NCBI GenBank assembly: GCA_036374795.1
Contig: DASUTC010000344.1
Span: 1 to 64,000 of the forward strand
Direction: 5' to 3'
From: Herpetosiphonaceae bacterium
Lineage (GTDB): Bacteria > Chloroflexota > Chloroflexia > Chloroflexales > Kallotenuaceae
Length of the DNA stretch: 64,000 bases
The notes beneath the pieces were generated by a model, which was given only the letters and a program-made list of their open reading frames with translations, was not told where the DNA came from and did no database searches. Shown here piece by piece: positions 1-9,866 of the stretch. Both the position numbers and the translations under genes were made by a program. Each line of letters opens with the position of its first letter. The first letter of the stretch is position 1.

Positions 1-3000
1 ATCCGGTTGTTCTGCAACGGCGTGCCCACCGTAACCGGTTTGCCAAGATCGTCGGCGCGCAGCACACCCAGAATATTGATGTCGCTGATCTCGGTCAGGC
101 CATAGATGTTGACGACCTGGACCTGCGGCCCAAGCTGGCCGAAGACGGATTGCAGGAGCCGCTGCTCGATCTTCTCGCCGCCGATCAGCAGATAGCGCAG
201 CGCGTTCGGTGGTTGCTGCGGCGCGACCTCGTTCAGCACCGCGTGCATGTAGGAGGGCACCGCGTCGAGCAGATGCACCTGCTGCTCGTGCAAGTAGCGC
301 AGCAGGGCGCGGCTGTCGAACTTGACCGCATCAGGAATAATGTGCAGCGTGCGGCCAAAAAAGAGCGTCGGGAAGATCTGGTTGACCGAGATGTCGAAGC
401 TGATCGAGGTGATCAGGCCGGTTGTTTGGACGGCGGGATCGGCGAAGTAGGCGCGCAGGCCATAGACCAGATTGACCAGCCCGCGCTGTGTGACCATCAC
501 GCCCTTTGGTCGGCCCGTCGAGCCGGAGGTGAAGATGATATAGGCCAGGTGCTCCGGCAGCACCGTGCGCGGCGGGTTGGTCGTCGGCTGCTGCGCCAGG
601 GTGTGCCAATCGGCATCCAGGCAGAAGACCTGCGCCTGATGTTCCGGTAAACGTTCGACGAGCACGGCCTGGGTCAGGAGCACTGGCGCGCGACTGTGAC
701 TGAGCATGTAGTGCAAGCGCTCGGCGGGATAGGTGGGATCGAGCGGCAGGTACGCGCCGCCCGCCTTGAGGATGGCGAGGATGCCGACGATCATCTCCAG
801 CGAGCGCTCGACGCACAGCGCCACCAGCACATCCGGGCCGACGCCCTGGCCTCGGAGGTGGTGCGCCAGTTGATTGGCGCGGGCGTTCAGCTCCGCGTAC
901 GTCAGCGCTTGCCCCGCGAAGACGATCGCGGAAGCATTGGGCGTGCGCGCGGCCTGGGCCTCGATCAGCGCATGCACAGCGGCAGCGCGCGGATACTCCG
1001 CCTCGGAGCGGTTCCAGTCGACAAGCATCTGCTGCTGTTCGGCCTCCGTCAGCAGCGGCAGCTCGGCGATCGGCACATCGGGATTCGTCACCATCCTCTC
1101 AAGCAATGCCTGAAAGTGTCCAGCCAGGCGCGCGATCGTCGCGGCCTCGAACAGGTCGGTGTTGTACTCAAGCAGACCGACTAGCTCGTTCTGACGCGGG
1201 ATGAGATCCAGCTTCAGATCGAACTGCGCTGCCGCCCGATCGATGTCTAATATCTGTAGCGCCAGGCCGCGCGGCTGTTCGTCGGGCAACGGCATATTCT
1301 GCAAAACGAATGCGACCTGGAACAACGGATGTCGGCTCGGATCGCGCTGGGGCTGAAGCACTTCTACCAGCCGCTCGAACGGAAGCGTGTGGTGCTCATA
1401 CGCGCCGAGCACGACGCTCCACAGCCGCCTGAGCACGGTGCGGACGCTGGGATTACCTGAGAGATCGCCACGGAACACCAGCACATTGGCGAACGACCCG
1501 ACCAATCGCTCCAGCTCGGCGTGGTTGCGCTGAGCGATGGGGCTGCCGACAACGATGTCGGTCTGGCCGGTATACCGCGCCAGCAAGACCTGAAATGCCG
1601 CCAGCAGCGTCGTGAAGAGCGTCACGCCCTCCCGCTGGCCGAGCGCTTCTAACGCTTGACGCAGCCTGTCCGGCACCGTAAACCTGTGCCGTGCGCCCTG
1701 AAAGGTCTGAACTGCCGGGCGCGGTCGGTCGGTGGGCAGTTCGAGAACCGGCAGTGGAGTATTCTCTGGCTGAAGCTGCTGCTTCCAGTAGGCTAGCTCT
1801 GCGCTGGCCGCCTCCGATTGGAGCCACTGCCGCTGCCAGGCCGCGAAGTCGACGTACTGGACGGTGAGATCGGGCAGCGGGCTTGGAAGCTGCTGGCTGA
1901 AGGCATTGTAGAGCGCCAGCAGCTCACGGAAGATCACGCCCATCGACCAGCCATCGGCAACGCTGTGATGCACGACCAGCAGCAGCACATGGCTATGTAC
2001 ATCCAGTTGCAGCAGCGTCGCGCGGATCAACGGGCCGCGCGCGAGATCGAATGCCTGCCGCGCTACTTGTTGCAGCCGCCGCTCGACCTCGATCATCCGC
2101 TCGGCCTCAGGCGTGGCGCGCAGGTCGTCGCTCGACAATGGGATGTGCAGCGTCGGCAAGATTCGTTGGTGCGGCACGCCATCGATCAGCATGAAGATCG
2201 TCCGCAGCGCCTCGTGCCGCCTGACGATCTCATCGAGGCTTTGCTCCAGCGCCGCAGCATCGAGCTGACCGGACAGATCAGCGGCGGCGGCGATCACATG
2301 TGCCGGATTTCCCGGCGTGATCTGCTCCAGAAACCAGAACTGCGCCTGCGCTGACGAGAGCGGATAGTGATCGGTCGGCTGTCGATCGGCGATCAGCGGA
2401 AGCGCTGAGGCGTGGCGTCCCGCCGCAACCTGATCGAGGATCGCGGTTGCAAGGTCCGCGATCCTCTGGTCTTTCAGAAACGCCGTCAGCGGCAGATCGA
2501 TGCCCAGGTCGACCTCGAAGCGATGCTTTAGCTCGATCGCCATCACCGAGTCGAAGCCCAGGCTATTGATTGGCGTTGTGTCTGCGACCAGCGCCGGCGC
2601 TTGTCGCAGCACCTCGGCGGTCGATCGCCGTAGATACGCTGCCAGCATCTCGTATCGCGCTTCAGGCTCGACCGCCAGCAATGCCGCGCGGGTTAGAGCC
2701 GTCTCGGCGTCGAGTGCCTGGGCTTCGTCGAGTACGCTGCTGGCGAGGGCATCGAGCGTTCCCGCCAGGAACGCCTGACGGCACTGCTGCCGCTGGATCT
2801 TGCCGCTTGAGGTCTTCGGAATGCGCGCGGGCTTGAGCAGAACAACCGCATAGACCTGAAGCTCGTGCTGCTCGATCACCGCTTGGCGGATTGCCCCGGC
2901 AATCGCAGCGACATCGGGCTGCCGCTCCTGCCGCTCGATCTCTTGCACGACGACCAGGCGCTCTTCGTCGGCAACCTCGACCGAAAATGCCGCGCCACAG

Positions 3001-4478
3001 CCAGGCCGTAGGGCGGCATGGCTCTGCTCCACAGTTAGCTCGATGTCTTGCGGGTAGTGATTACGCCCCCGGATGATGATCACATCTTTGAGGCGGCCCG
3101 TGATAAAGACCTCGCCATCCTGCACAAAGCCGAGATCGCCGGTGCGGAGGAATGGCCCGGCATCTGAGTCTGCCAGATACGCCCGAAAGGTCTGGCGCGT
3201 CTCGTCTGGCCGATCCCAATATCCTTGTGCAACACTCGGCCCGGCGATCCAGACTTCGCCGACCTGCCCAGGGCCGCACTGCGTCAGATCGACCGGATCG
3301 GCGATCACAAGCTGCTGATCGCCAAGTGGCTGCCCGCATCCAGCGAGCGTCCGGCTATCTCCACGCGCTTCCGGCACCTCGACCACCTGATGATACTCAA
3401 GGGCGGCGCTGGCAAATGTGCGGATGACCGGCGGTGCGGAGGCAGCGCTGCCCGAAACCATCAGCGTTGCCTCCGCCAGGCCGTAGCACGGATGCCAGGC
3501 TTCGCGGCGAAATCCACACGGCCCAAAGGTCGTCTCGAAGCGCGTCAGCGTCTCGGCACGGATCGGCTCCGCGCCAGTGAACGCGACCGTCCAACTGCTG
3601 AGGTCGAGCGCGGCACGCTGCTCTGGCGTGATTTTGCGGGTACAAAGATCATAGGCGAAGTTCGGGCCGCCGCTGGTCGTGGCCTTCGTTCTTGAGATCG
3701 CCTCCAGCCAGCGGATAGGACGCTGTAAGAAATGCACGGGCGACATCAGCGTCACTGGAAAGCCGCCATAGAGCGGCTGCAAAATGCCGCCGATCAAGCC
3801 CATATCATGGTATGGAGGCAGCCAGATCACGCCGCGACTGGTAGAAGTATGCGCAAAGGCGTTGTGGATCACTCCGAGATTATGCAGCAGATTGCCGTGA
3901 GTCAGCATCACCCCTTTGGGTGCGGCGGTCGATCCCGACGTGTATTGCAAGAAGGCCAGCGTCGTGCTGTCGAGCTCCGGTGGCCGCCATGCGCCTGCTG
4001 TCGCGCGAGCGATCGTATCCGTCTCGATCCAGCGCAGCGCATGAAACGCCGATTCCTGCGCGTCGAGCCGATCGATTGCGGAGCGCAGCGTCGCCGGGAT
4101 CAAGGCTACCGTAGGACGTGCATCTCGGATGATCGCTTGCAGCCGCGCAAACGTCTGATTCGGTCGGGTGAGGTTGGGCAGATAGGTGGGGACGGCAATC
4201 ACACGAGCGTACAGGCAGCCAAAGAATGCTGCAATATAGTCAAGGCCGGGCGGGAACATGAGCAAGGCGCGCTCGCCGGGAGCCACCAGGCTTTGGAGAT
4301 GCGCGCCGATCGCGCGCGCCCTGTCATCGATCTCCTGATACGTCAGCGTTGCTTCGGTCGTCTCTCCATCTATCAGAAAGGTGTAGGCCGTACGATCGGG
4401 TGTCTCCGCTGATCTCAGGCGTAGCACTTCAACTAAGGTTGTGATCTCGTGAGGAGAACTCTCTACCCTATCACTCAT
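1..4478 (-). CDS. NRPS, FAAL-ACP-C-A (3' end outside window)
   Basis: This is a modular nonribosomal peptide synthetase read on the minus strand. About 1492 residues are visible and the C-terminus lies beyond base 1. The order is a fatty acyl-AMP ligase (about residues 1-590, with LQYTSGST-type ATP motif), an acyl carrier domain (GFDS, Ser644), a condensation domain (HHSVADG, His837-838, so catalytically intact) and an adenylation domain (FTSGSTGRPKG A3 motif, ending at the window edge). The FAAL loader implies that a fatty acid is activated without CoA, loaded on the ACP and condensed to the first amino acid, giving a lipopeptide. Reading the pocket positions by eye gives roughly D-I-N-D-L-G-I-D, for which I have no substrate. 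The start is the ATG at 4478; only a weak AGGGCG precedes it. Family and domain order are certain; the product is unknown. Confidence 0.95.
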   Translation of the reverse strand, partial: MSDRVESSPHEITTLVEVLRLRSAETPDRTAYTFLIDGETTEATLTYQEIDDRARAIGAHLQSLVAPGERALLMFPPGLDYIAAFFGCLYARVIAVPTYLPNLTRPNQTFARLQAIIRDARPTVALIPATLRSAIDRLDAQESAFHALRWIETDTIARATAGAWRPPELDSTTLAFLQYTSGSTAAPKGVMLTHGNLLHNLGVIHNAFAHTSTSRGVIWLPPYHDMGLIGGILQPLYGGFPVTLMSPVHFLQRPIRWLEAISRTKATTSGGPNFAYDLCTRKITPEQRAALDLSSWTVAFTGAEPIRAETLTRFETTFGPCGFRREAWHPCYGLAEATLMVSGSAASAPPVIRTFASAALEYHQVVEVPEARGDSRTLAGCGQPLGDQQLVIADPVDLTQCGPGQVGEVWIAGPSVAQGYWDRPDETRQTFRAYLADSDAGPFLRTGDLGFVQDGEVFITGRLKDVIIIRGRNHYPQDIELTVEQSHAALRPGCGAAFSVEVADEERLVVVQEIERQERQPDVAAIAGAIRQAVIEQHELQVYAVVLLKPARIPKTSSGKIQRQQCRQAFLAGTLDALASSVLDEAQALDAETALTRAALLAVEPEARYEMLAAYLRRSTAEVLRQAPALVADTTPINSLGFDSVMAIELKHRFEVDLGIDLPLTAFLKDQRIADLATAILDQVAAGRHASALPLIADRQPTDHYPLSSAQAQFWFLEQITPGNPAHVIAAAADLSGQLDAAALEQSLDEIVRRHEALRTIFMLIDGVPHQRILPTLHIPLSSDDLRATPEAERMIEVERRLQQVARQAFDLARGPLIRATLLQLDVHSHVLLLVVHHSVADGWSMGVIFRELLALYNAFSQQLPSPLPDLTVQYVDFAAWQRQWLQSEAASAELAYWKQQLQPENTPLPVLELPTDRPRPAVQTFQGARHRFTVPDRLRQALEALGQREGVTLFTTLLAAFQVLLARYTGQTDIVVGSPIAQRNHAELERLVGSFANVLVFRGDLSGNPSVRTVLRRLWSVVLGAYEHHTLPFERLVEVLQPQRDPSRHPLFQVAFVLQNMPLPDEQPRGLALQILDIDRAAAQFDLKLDLIPRQNELVGLLEYNTDLFEAATIARLAGHFQALLERMVTNPDVPIAELPLLTEAEQQQMLVDWNRSEAEYPRAAAVHALIEAQAARTPNASAIVFAGQALTYAELNARANQLAHHLRGQGVGPDVLVALCVERSLEMIVGILAILKAGGAYLPLDPTYPAERLHYMLSHSRAPVLLTQAVLVERLPEHQAQVFCLDADWHTLAQQPTTNPPRTVLPEHLAYIIFTSGSTGRPKGVMVTQRGLVNLVYGLRAYFADPAVQTTGLITSISFDISVNQIFPTLFFGRTLHIIPDAVKFDSRALLRYLHEQQVHLLDAVPSYMHAVLNEVAPQQPPNALRYLLIGGEKIEQRLLQSVFGQLGPQVQVVNIYGLTEISDINILGVLRADDLGKPVTVGTPLQNNR

Positions 4479-5070
4479 GAGCGCCCTGCATCTAATCGGC
4501 TGGTCGGAGGAGGTTAAGCGAGGCTACGACAACGGTTGTGACATATGCTGATTCGTCGACCAACGATTTAGAAGTCGCATATGTAAATTTTTGTAAACTT
4601 GTGAGGTATGTTAGACGACGGTCGGAGGAATGTCAAGTAACGCGAGTACCATCTTCCGCATCGCCAGGGTAGCGCAGCCGCGTCGTCCGACACGAGCAGG
4701 AGGGCTGGCGCGGTGGTGGCTACTCGTGGGCTGACCGTCGATGACATCTGGCCGTCGACCGTCTTGGTCTGGCGTGCGCCGGTCGTGTAGTTAATGCAAT
4801 TTTTTGTACGGTGGTCATAGCAACCGGGCAGACTTCCTCGCCTGGATATGCCGATTGGATCAAAAAGCCGCCGTGTCATCCGCCCTTAGACGTATGCGGA
4901 AACGCCGCGGCATTGGCTATACTCACCCTACAGCTCTGCATTCCTTCTAAAAGAAGCCACGAGACACAAACCCGGCAGCGTTGAGCAATGGTTGAGCGGC
5001 GCTTAGGCTGGCACCTGGATAGGGTTGCCTCCTATTCTTGCTGCTCACAACAGGATCGAAGGAGGTTCCG
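4479..5070. other. Divergent intergenic region, 592 bp
   Basis: This non-coding stretch lies between the divergent NRPS and FAD monooxygenase genes, so promoters for both are expected here. An AT-rich island lies near 4567-4610. A TATACT resembling a -10 box on the plus strand is at 4918-4923, but no convincing -35 is at the right distance. A 103-codon minus-strand reading frame here has no recognisable features and is not called. Confidence 0.5.
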
Positions 5071-6453
5071 ATGCAACGGATCGGTCGACATGCGGTGGTG
5101 ATTGGCGCGAGCATGGGCGGTCTGCTTGCCGCGCGTGTGCTGGCAGACTACTACGAGGCCGTTACAGTAGTCGAGCGAGACACATTTCCAGCGGCGGGCG
5201 AGTCGCGCAAGGGCGTGCCGCAGGGCAGCCATGCGCATGGCCTGCACGCGCGCGGGCGCGCTGTCATCGAGCAGTTGATGCCCGGCTTCACGCAGGAGAT
5301 GGTGTCGCAGGGCGGGATCGTCCTCGACATCAGCCGCGATTTCCGCTGGTACGCCAACGGCGGCTTTCATCAGCCCACGGCCTGTGGCCTGGAAGGGCTG
5401 CTGGTGAGTCGTCCACAGCTCGAAGCCGGGGTACAAGCGCGCGTGCTGGCGCTGCCCAACGTCCACGCTATCGAGCAGTGCTCCGTGCCGGGCCTGGCGA
5501 CATCCGAGGATCGCGCCCGCGTGACCGGTGTTCGGCTGGTGCGCCACGCCAGCGGCGGCGCTGAGGACGTGCTGGTGGCTGATCTGGTCGTGGATGCGAC
5601 CGGTCGCGGCTCGCGCACGCCTGCCTGGCTGGCCGAGATGGGCTACGAGCAGCCAGAGGAGGAGCGGGTACGTGTTGATCTGGGCTACGCAACCCGACAG
5701 TATCGCCGCACGCCGGACCAACTGCCGGGCCGCAGGGGCATGGCTATCGCGGGCGCGCCGCCCGATGGTCGCAACGGGGTTGTGCTTGCGCAGGAAAAGG
5801 ACCGCTGGATCGTGACGCTCGGCGGCTATAACGGCGATTTCGCGTCCCTCGATCCGGCAGGCTTTGTAGATTTTGCCCGGCGCTTGCCCACGCAGGAGAT
5901 CTATAACCTGATCAAAGATGCCGAGCCGCTCACCGACCCGGTGCCCTACCGCTTTCCCGCAAACCAGCGCCGCCGCTACGAGCGTCTCACACGTTTCCCG
6001 GAGGGCTATCTGGTGTTCGGCGACGCGATCTGTAGCTTCAATCCGGTCTATGGGCAGGGCATGACGGTCGCGGCGAACGAAGCGATGGTCCTCAATGATT
6101 GCCTCGCTCAGGGCAGCGCGAATCTTGCGCGGCGCTTCTTCGCCGGAGTGCGTCCGGTTGTGGATGCGCCCTGGAGCGTGGCGGTCGGCAACGATTTGCA
6201 GCTTCCGCATGTCGAAGGGCGGCGCACGCGGATGGACAACTTCGTCAACTGGTATATCGGCAAGCTGCACACTGCTGCGCGACATGACGCCGCGCTCTCG
6301 GTGGCGTTCCTGCGGGTGGTGAACATGATGGCCCCCGCTACGAGCCTCCTGCATCCGGGCATGGCCCTGCGGGTGCTGCGCGGCAACCTCGCGCGCGGCC
6401 TTGGCCGAACGGCGGATGCGCTGCCCGCTGCTCCGGTCCCGCTCGACGCATAG
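5071..6453 (+). CDS. FAD-dependent monooxygenase
   Basis: A 460-residue flavoprotein of the class A (PHBH-like) oxidoreductase group. The N-terminal Rossmann motif VVIGASMGGLLAARVL binds the ADP part of FAD, and the GD-type motif FGDAICSFNPVYGQGM near residue 325 contacts the FAD ribityl chain. The GVPQGSHAHGLHARG segment early in the protein is typical of uncharacterised members near natural-product genes. The start was chosen at 5071 because GGAGG sits 5 bases upstream; an in-frame ATG 33 bases earlier lacks a site. It is transcribed away from the NRPS and upstream of an SDR gene, so it could tailor a lipid or peptide, but no substrate can be read from the sequence. A geranylgeranyl-reductase-like role is an alternative. 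Confidence 0.85.
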   Translation: MQRIGRHAVVIGASMGGLLAARVLADYYEAVTVVERDTFPAAGESRKGVPQGSHAHGLHARGRAVIEQLMPGFTQEMVSQGGIVLDISRDFRWYANGGFHQPTACGLEGLLVSRPQLEAGVQARVLALPNVHAIEQCSVPGLATSEDRARVTGVRLVRHASGGAEDVLVADLVVDATGRGSRTPAWLAEMGYEQPEEERVRVDLGYATRQYRRTPDQLPGRRGMAIAGAPPDGRNGVVLAQEKDRWIVTLGGYNGDFASLDPAGFVDFARRLPTQEIYNLIKDAEPLTDPVPYRFPANQRRRYERLTRFPEGYLVFGDAICSFNPVYGQGMTVAANEAMVLNDCLAQGSANLARRFFAGVRPVVDAPWSVAVGNDLQLPHVEGRRTRMDNFVNWYIGKLHTAARHDAALSVAFLRVVNMMAPATSLLHPGMALRVLRGNLARGLGRTADALPAAPVPLDA

Positions 6454-6584
6454 CGCCGGGCTTGTGCTCCGTCGCACAGTCTCAGCCCCACGGCTGCGAT
6501 GTGGGCAGCATGTGTGGTTGCAACCAGATCGATCCGGTGCTATCCTCGCTGTGCTGCCCTTTGCTACGTCGAAAGGAGAGACTC

Positions 6585-7349
6585 GTGCCCTCGTTTGATC
6601 TGCACGACAAAGTCGCAATTATCACGGGCGGATCGCGCGGCATAGGCGAGGCAATCGCCCATGCCTTTGCGGAAGCTGGCGCAAAGGTCGTTGTCGCAAG
6701 CCGCAAGCTGGAAAACGTGCAGCCGGTCGCCGATGCGATCAGCGCGGCGGGCGGCCACGCGCTGGCGCTGGCCTGTCACACGGGCGATCGGGCGCAGGTG
6801 CAGGATCTCGTGCGGCGTACCGTGGAGCGGTTCGGCACCGTCGATATTGCCGTCAACAACGCGGCGACTAACCCGCACTTTGGCTCGCTGCTGGAAGCGA
6901 CCGACGAAATGTGGGACAAGACGCTCCAGGTCAATATCAAGGGCTACTTTGCCCTGTGCCAGGCGGTCGCGCCGATCATGCTGGCGCGCGGATCGGGCAA
7001 AATCATCAACGTCGCCTCGGTGGCGGGGCTGACGCCGGGGGCGGGCATGGGCCTGTACAGCGTCACCAAGGCCGCCGTGCTGATGCTCACACAATCGCTG
7101 GCGCAGGAGCTTGGCCCGCGCGGCATCCAGGTCAACGCCATCGCGCCGGGCGTGATCAAGACCAAATTCAGCACGGCGCTGTGGAGCAACGAGCGGCTTG
7201 TCAGCGGCATCGAGCGACGCGCCGGGCGGCTGGGCGAGCCCGATGATGTTGCTGGCAGCGCGCTGTTCCTGGCATCGTCCGCGTCCGACTATGTGAACGG
7301 CGCGGTGCTGGTAGTCGATGGCGGCCTTCAAGCTTCCAGCACGATCTGA
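6585..7349 (+). CDS. SDR family oxidoreductase
   Basis: A classical short-chain dehydrogenase/reductase of 254 residues. It shows the cofactor motif TGGSRGIG near residue 12, the NNA structural motif, a Ser in INVASVAG and the catalytic YSVTK (Tyr-x3-Lys). It resembles FabG-type 3-oxoacyl reductases or glucose dehydrogenase-like SDRs and should use NAD(P)H. The start is GTG at 6585, preceded by AAAGGAGAG; a longer ATG frame would add 41 residues before the Rossmann beta strand and is less likely. It lies directly upstream of an acyl-CoA dehydrogenase and an APH-type kinase on the same strand, suggesting a hydroxyacyl- or oxoacyl-CoA substrate. Confidence 0.88.
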   Translation: MPSFDLHDKVAIITGGSRGIGEAIAHAFAEAGAKVVVASRKLENVQPVADAISAAGGHALALACHTGDRAQVQDLVRRTVERFGTVDIAVNNAATNPHFGSLLEATDEMWDKTLQVNIKGYFALCQAVAPIMLARGSGKIINVASVAGLTPGAGMGLYSVTKAAVLMLTQSLAQELGPRGIQVNAIAPGVIKTKFSTALWSNERLVSGIERRAGRLGEPDDVAGSALFLASSASDYVNGAVLVVDGGLQASSTI

Positions 7350-7418
7350 TCGTCGTGGATAGCCCAATCATTTCGAGGCGATCCCGAACTGCTAGCGTAG
7401 GTGTCGAAGGAGGCTATC

Positions 7419-8624
7419 ATGGCGGCTGAGGCCGAAGAGCGCATCGGCGTGCTGCTGGATCGGATTCGCGGCTTCATGCGCGACGAAGTGTATCCGCTTG
7501 AGTCGCGGCTGCTGCGCGAAGGCTTTGGCGCGCTGCTGCCGACGCTGCGCGAACAACGGCAATCGGTCAAAGCGCGGGGGCTGTGGGCGCCGCATCTGCC
7601 GCCGGAGTATGGCGGCCTGGGATTGACGCTATCCCAGTTCGGGCGAGTCAGCGAGGTGCTGGGCACCAGCCCGCTCGGACACTACCTCTTCAACTGTCAG
7701 GCTCCCGACATCGGCAACATGGAGATCCTGATCGAGCACGGCACGGCCCGGCAGAAGGCGCACTACCTTGAGCCGCTGGCTCGCGGCGATATTCGTAGCT
7801 GCTTCGCCATGACCGAGCCGGAGCATCCGGGCTCTAATCCGGTCTGGCTGAGCACCGCCGCCGTCAAGGATGGCGACGACTATGTCATCAGCGGCCACAA
7901 GTGGTTTGCCTCATCGGCGGACGGCGCGGCCTTTGCGATCGTGATGGCCGTGACGAACCCCGACGCTCCCCGCCACGAGCGCGCCAGCCAGATTATCGTG
8001 CCGACGGACACGCCCGGCTTTCGGATCGTCCGCAACATCTCCGTCATGGGCGACGCCGGGCAAGACCACGCGAGTCACGCCGAGATTCTGCTGGAGAGCT
8101 GCCGCGTGCCGCAATCCAACCGGATCGGCGCGGAAGGCCACGGCTTTGCGCTGGCCCAGATGCGCCTCGGCCCTGGCCGGATTCATCATTGTATGCGCTG
8201 GATCGGCATCTGTGAGCGCGCCTTCGACCTGCTGTGTCGGCGGGCTGCGACGCGCGAGCTAGCGCCGGGCAAGCCCCTGGCGACGCGCCAGGCGATCCAG
8301 CACTGGATCGCCGAAAGCCGCGCCGAGATTAATGCATCGCGGCTGATGGTGCTGGATGCCGCAGCCAGGATCGATCGTGAGGGAGCGTCGGCGGCGCGCG
8401 TCGATATTTCCTTGATCAAGTTCTTTGTGGCGAACGTGCTGCAACGTGTGCTGGATCGGGCGATCCAGGTGCATGGCGCGCTCGGCATGACCGACGACAC
8501 GCTGCTCTCGTTCTGGTATCGCCACGAGCGCGGCGCGCGCATCTATGACGGCGCTGACGAAGTTCACAAATCGGTTGTGGCGCGGCAGATTTTGAAGCAG
8601 TATGGTGTTGATATATCGCTGTAG
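7419..8624 (+). CDS. Acyl-CoA dehydrogenase (ACAD10/11-like)
   Basis: A 401-residue flavoprotein with the acyl-CoA dehydrogenase layout: helical N-terminus, middle beta domain (CFAMTEPEHPGSNP, GHKWFASSADGA) and C-terminal helical domain containing QVHGALGMTDDT and ending near YDGADEVHKS. The DGxDEVH ending is the form seen in the ACAD10/ACAD11-like branch rather than in short-chain butyryl enzymes. It should oxidise an acyl-CoA at C2-C3, passing electrons to ETF. An AAGGAGG site lies 6 bases before the ATG at 7419, which decides the start over the GTG at 7401. The neighbour downstream is an APH-type kinase, the same pairing found fused in animal ACAD10/11. Confidence 0.92.
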   Translation: MAAEAEERIGVLLDRIRGFMRDEVYPLESRLLREGFGALLPTLREQRQSVKARGLWAPHLPPEYGGLGLTLSQFGRVSEVLGTSPLGHYLFNCQAPDIGNMEILIEHGTARQKAHYLEPLARGDIRSCFAMTEPEHPGSNPVWLSTAAVKDGDDYVISGHKWFASSADGAAFAIVMAVTNPDAPRHERASQIIVPTDTPGFRIVRNISVMGDAGQDHASHAEILLESCRVPQSNRIGAEGHGFALAQMRLGPGRIHHCMRWIGICERAFDLLCRRAATRELAPGKPLATRQAIQHWIAESRAEINASRLMVLDAAARIDREGASAARVDISLIKFFVANVLQRVLDRAIQVHGALGMTDDTLLSFWYRHERGARIYDGADEVHKSVVARQILKQYGVDISL

Positions 8625-8663
8625 CCTTCGACCATCCAGCTACGACTCCGGAGGGGTAGATCT

Positions 8664-9773
8664 ATGCCGAATGGCACATCAGAGAGCGCGTTGCCCAACG
8701 ATCAGGCGATCGATCAGCCCGCAGCGGTGCGTCCCGGCGAGATGCTGGATACCGAGCGGCTTTATGCGTTTCTGCGCGACCATCTGCCGGATGCGCGAGC
8801 GCCGCTACACGTCGAGCAGTTTCCCAGCGGCTTCTCCAATCTGACCTACCTGCTGCGGCTCGGCGAGCGCGAGCTGGTGCTGCGGCGGCCACCGTTCGGC
8901 GCGAATATCAAGTCCGGCCACGACATGGGCCGCGAGTATCGCATCCTGAGCGCTTTGAGCAAGACCTATCCCAAGGTGCCCCGTCCGCTCGTCTACGCCG
9001 AAGACCCGGCGATCATTGGCGCGCCATTCTACATCATGGAGCGGGTCAGTGGCGTGATTCTGCGCGCGCGGCTGCCGCAGGGCTTGAAGCTGGAGCCTGA
9101 GCTGATGCGCCGCATCTGCCACTCGCTGATCGATACGCTGGTCGAGCTGCATCGCCTCGATTACGCGGCGGCGGGACTCGCTGATCTGGGCAGGCCGGAG
9201 GGCTATGTCGAGCGGCAGGTCGGCGGCTGGGCGGCCCGCTACGCCAACGCGCGCACCGACGACGTACCGGCGATGGAGCATGCGGCGGCCTGGCTCCAGG
9301 GTCATCTTCCGCCCACCTCCGGCGCGGCGCTGATCCACAACGATTACAAGTACGACAACGTGGTGCTCGACCCGACCGATCCGACGCGGATCAAGGCGAT
9401 TCTCGACTGGGAGATGGCGACGCTTGGCGATCCGCTGACCGATGTCGGAACGACGCTCGCGTACTGGGCCGAGCCGGATGATCCGCTCGCGCTCAGGCAG
9501 TTTGGCCTGACCACGCTGCCCGGCAACCTTGATCGGCAGCAGTGGGTCGAGCGCTACGCCGCGCGGAGCGGTCGCGATGTCGGGAATATCCTGTTCTACT
9601 ATGTGTATGGCCTGTTCAAGAATGGCGTGATCGTCCAGCAGATCTACTACCGTTATCGCCAGGGCCACACCCACGACGAGCGCTTCGCCAGGCTGATCGA
9701 TCTGGTACGATTGCATGGCGACATGGCAATGCGCGCGATCGAGCAGGAGCGCATCCATCACCTGTTTGCTTGA
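8664..9773 (+). CDS. APH-type phosphotransferase, acyl-CoA linked
   Basis: A 369-residue member of the aminoglycoside phosphotransferase/choline kinase fold. The Brenner-type catalytic segment reads LIHNDYKYDNVVL, followed by AILDWEMATLGDPLTDVG, so the catalytic Asp, Asn and metal-binding Asp are all present. The N-terminal FSNLTYLL/LVLRRPPFG segment is typical of the ACAD10/11-associated kinases, not of antibiotic kinases. The family is known to phosphorylate 4-hydroxyacyl-CoA so that the acyl-CoA dehydrogenase partner can eliminate phosphate. The 39-bp gap to the upstream dehydrogenase and GGAGGGG before the ATG support one operon. An aminoglycoside-resistance role is unlikely. Confidence 0.88.
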   Translation: MPNGTSESALPNDQAIDQPAAVRPGEMLDTERLYAFLRDHLPDARAPLHVEQFPSGFSNLTYLLRLGERELVLRRPPFGANIKSGHDMGREYRILSALSKTYPKVPRPLVYAEDPAIIGAPFYIMERVSGVILRARLPQGLKLEPELMRRICHSLIDTLVELHRLDYAAAGLADLGRPEGYVERQVGGWAARYANARTDDVPAMEHAAAWLQGHLPPTSGAALIHNDYKYDNVVLDPTDPTRIKAILDWEMATLGDPLTDVGTTLAYWAEPDDPLALRQFGLTTLPGNLDRQQWVERYAARSGRDVGNILFYYVYGLFKNGVIVQQIYYRYRQGHTHDERFARLIDLVRLHGDMAMRAIEQERIHHLFA

Positions 9774-9866
9774 CGGAAGAAGCTACGCAGGTCGATGCAG
9801 AGATTCGCGGACTGGGCTGTAGTATCCGGCTCGGCCCGCGCTCCACCTGCGTTCAATCAGCCGCGA

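Noticed and set aside
4568-4879. 103-codon minus-strand ORF in the NRPS divergent gap
   Set aside because: No domain, no convincing ribosome site, odd composition.
5032-6618. Minus-strand 528-codon frame opposite the FAD monooxygenase
   Set aside because: No family resemblance; the plus strand has a Rossmann motif, GD motif and ribosome site.
8664-9773. Aminoglycoside phosphotransferase as an antibiotic-resistance gene
   Set aside because: Its N-terminal motifs and acyl-CoA dehydrogenase neighbour match ACAD-linked kinases rather than resistance enzymes.
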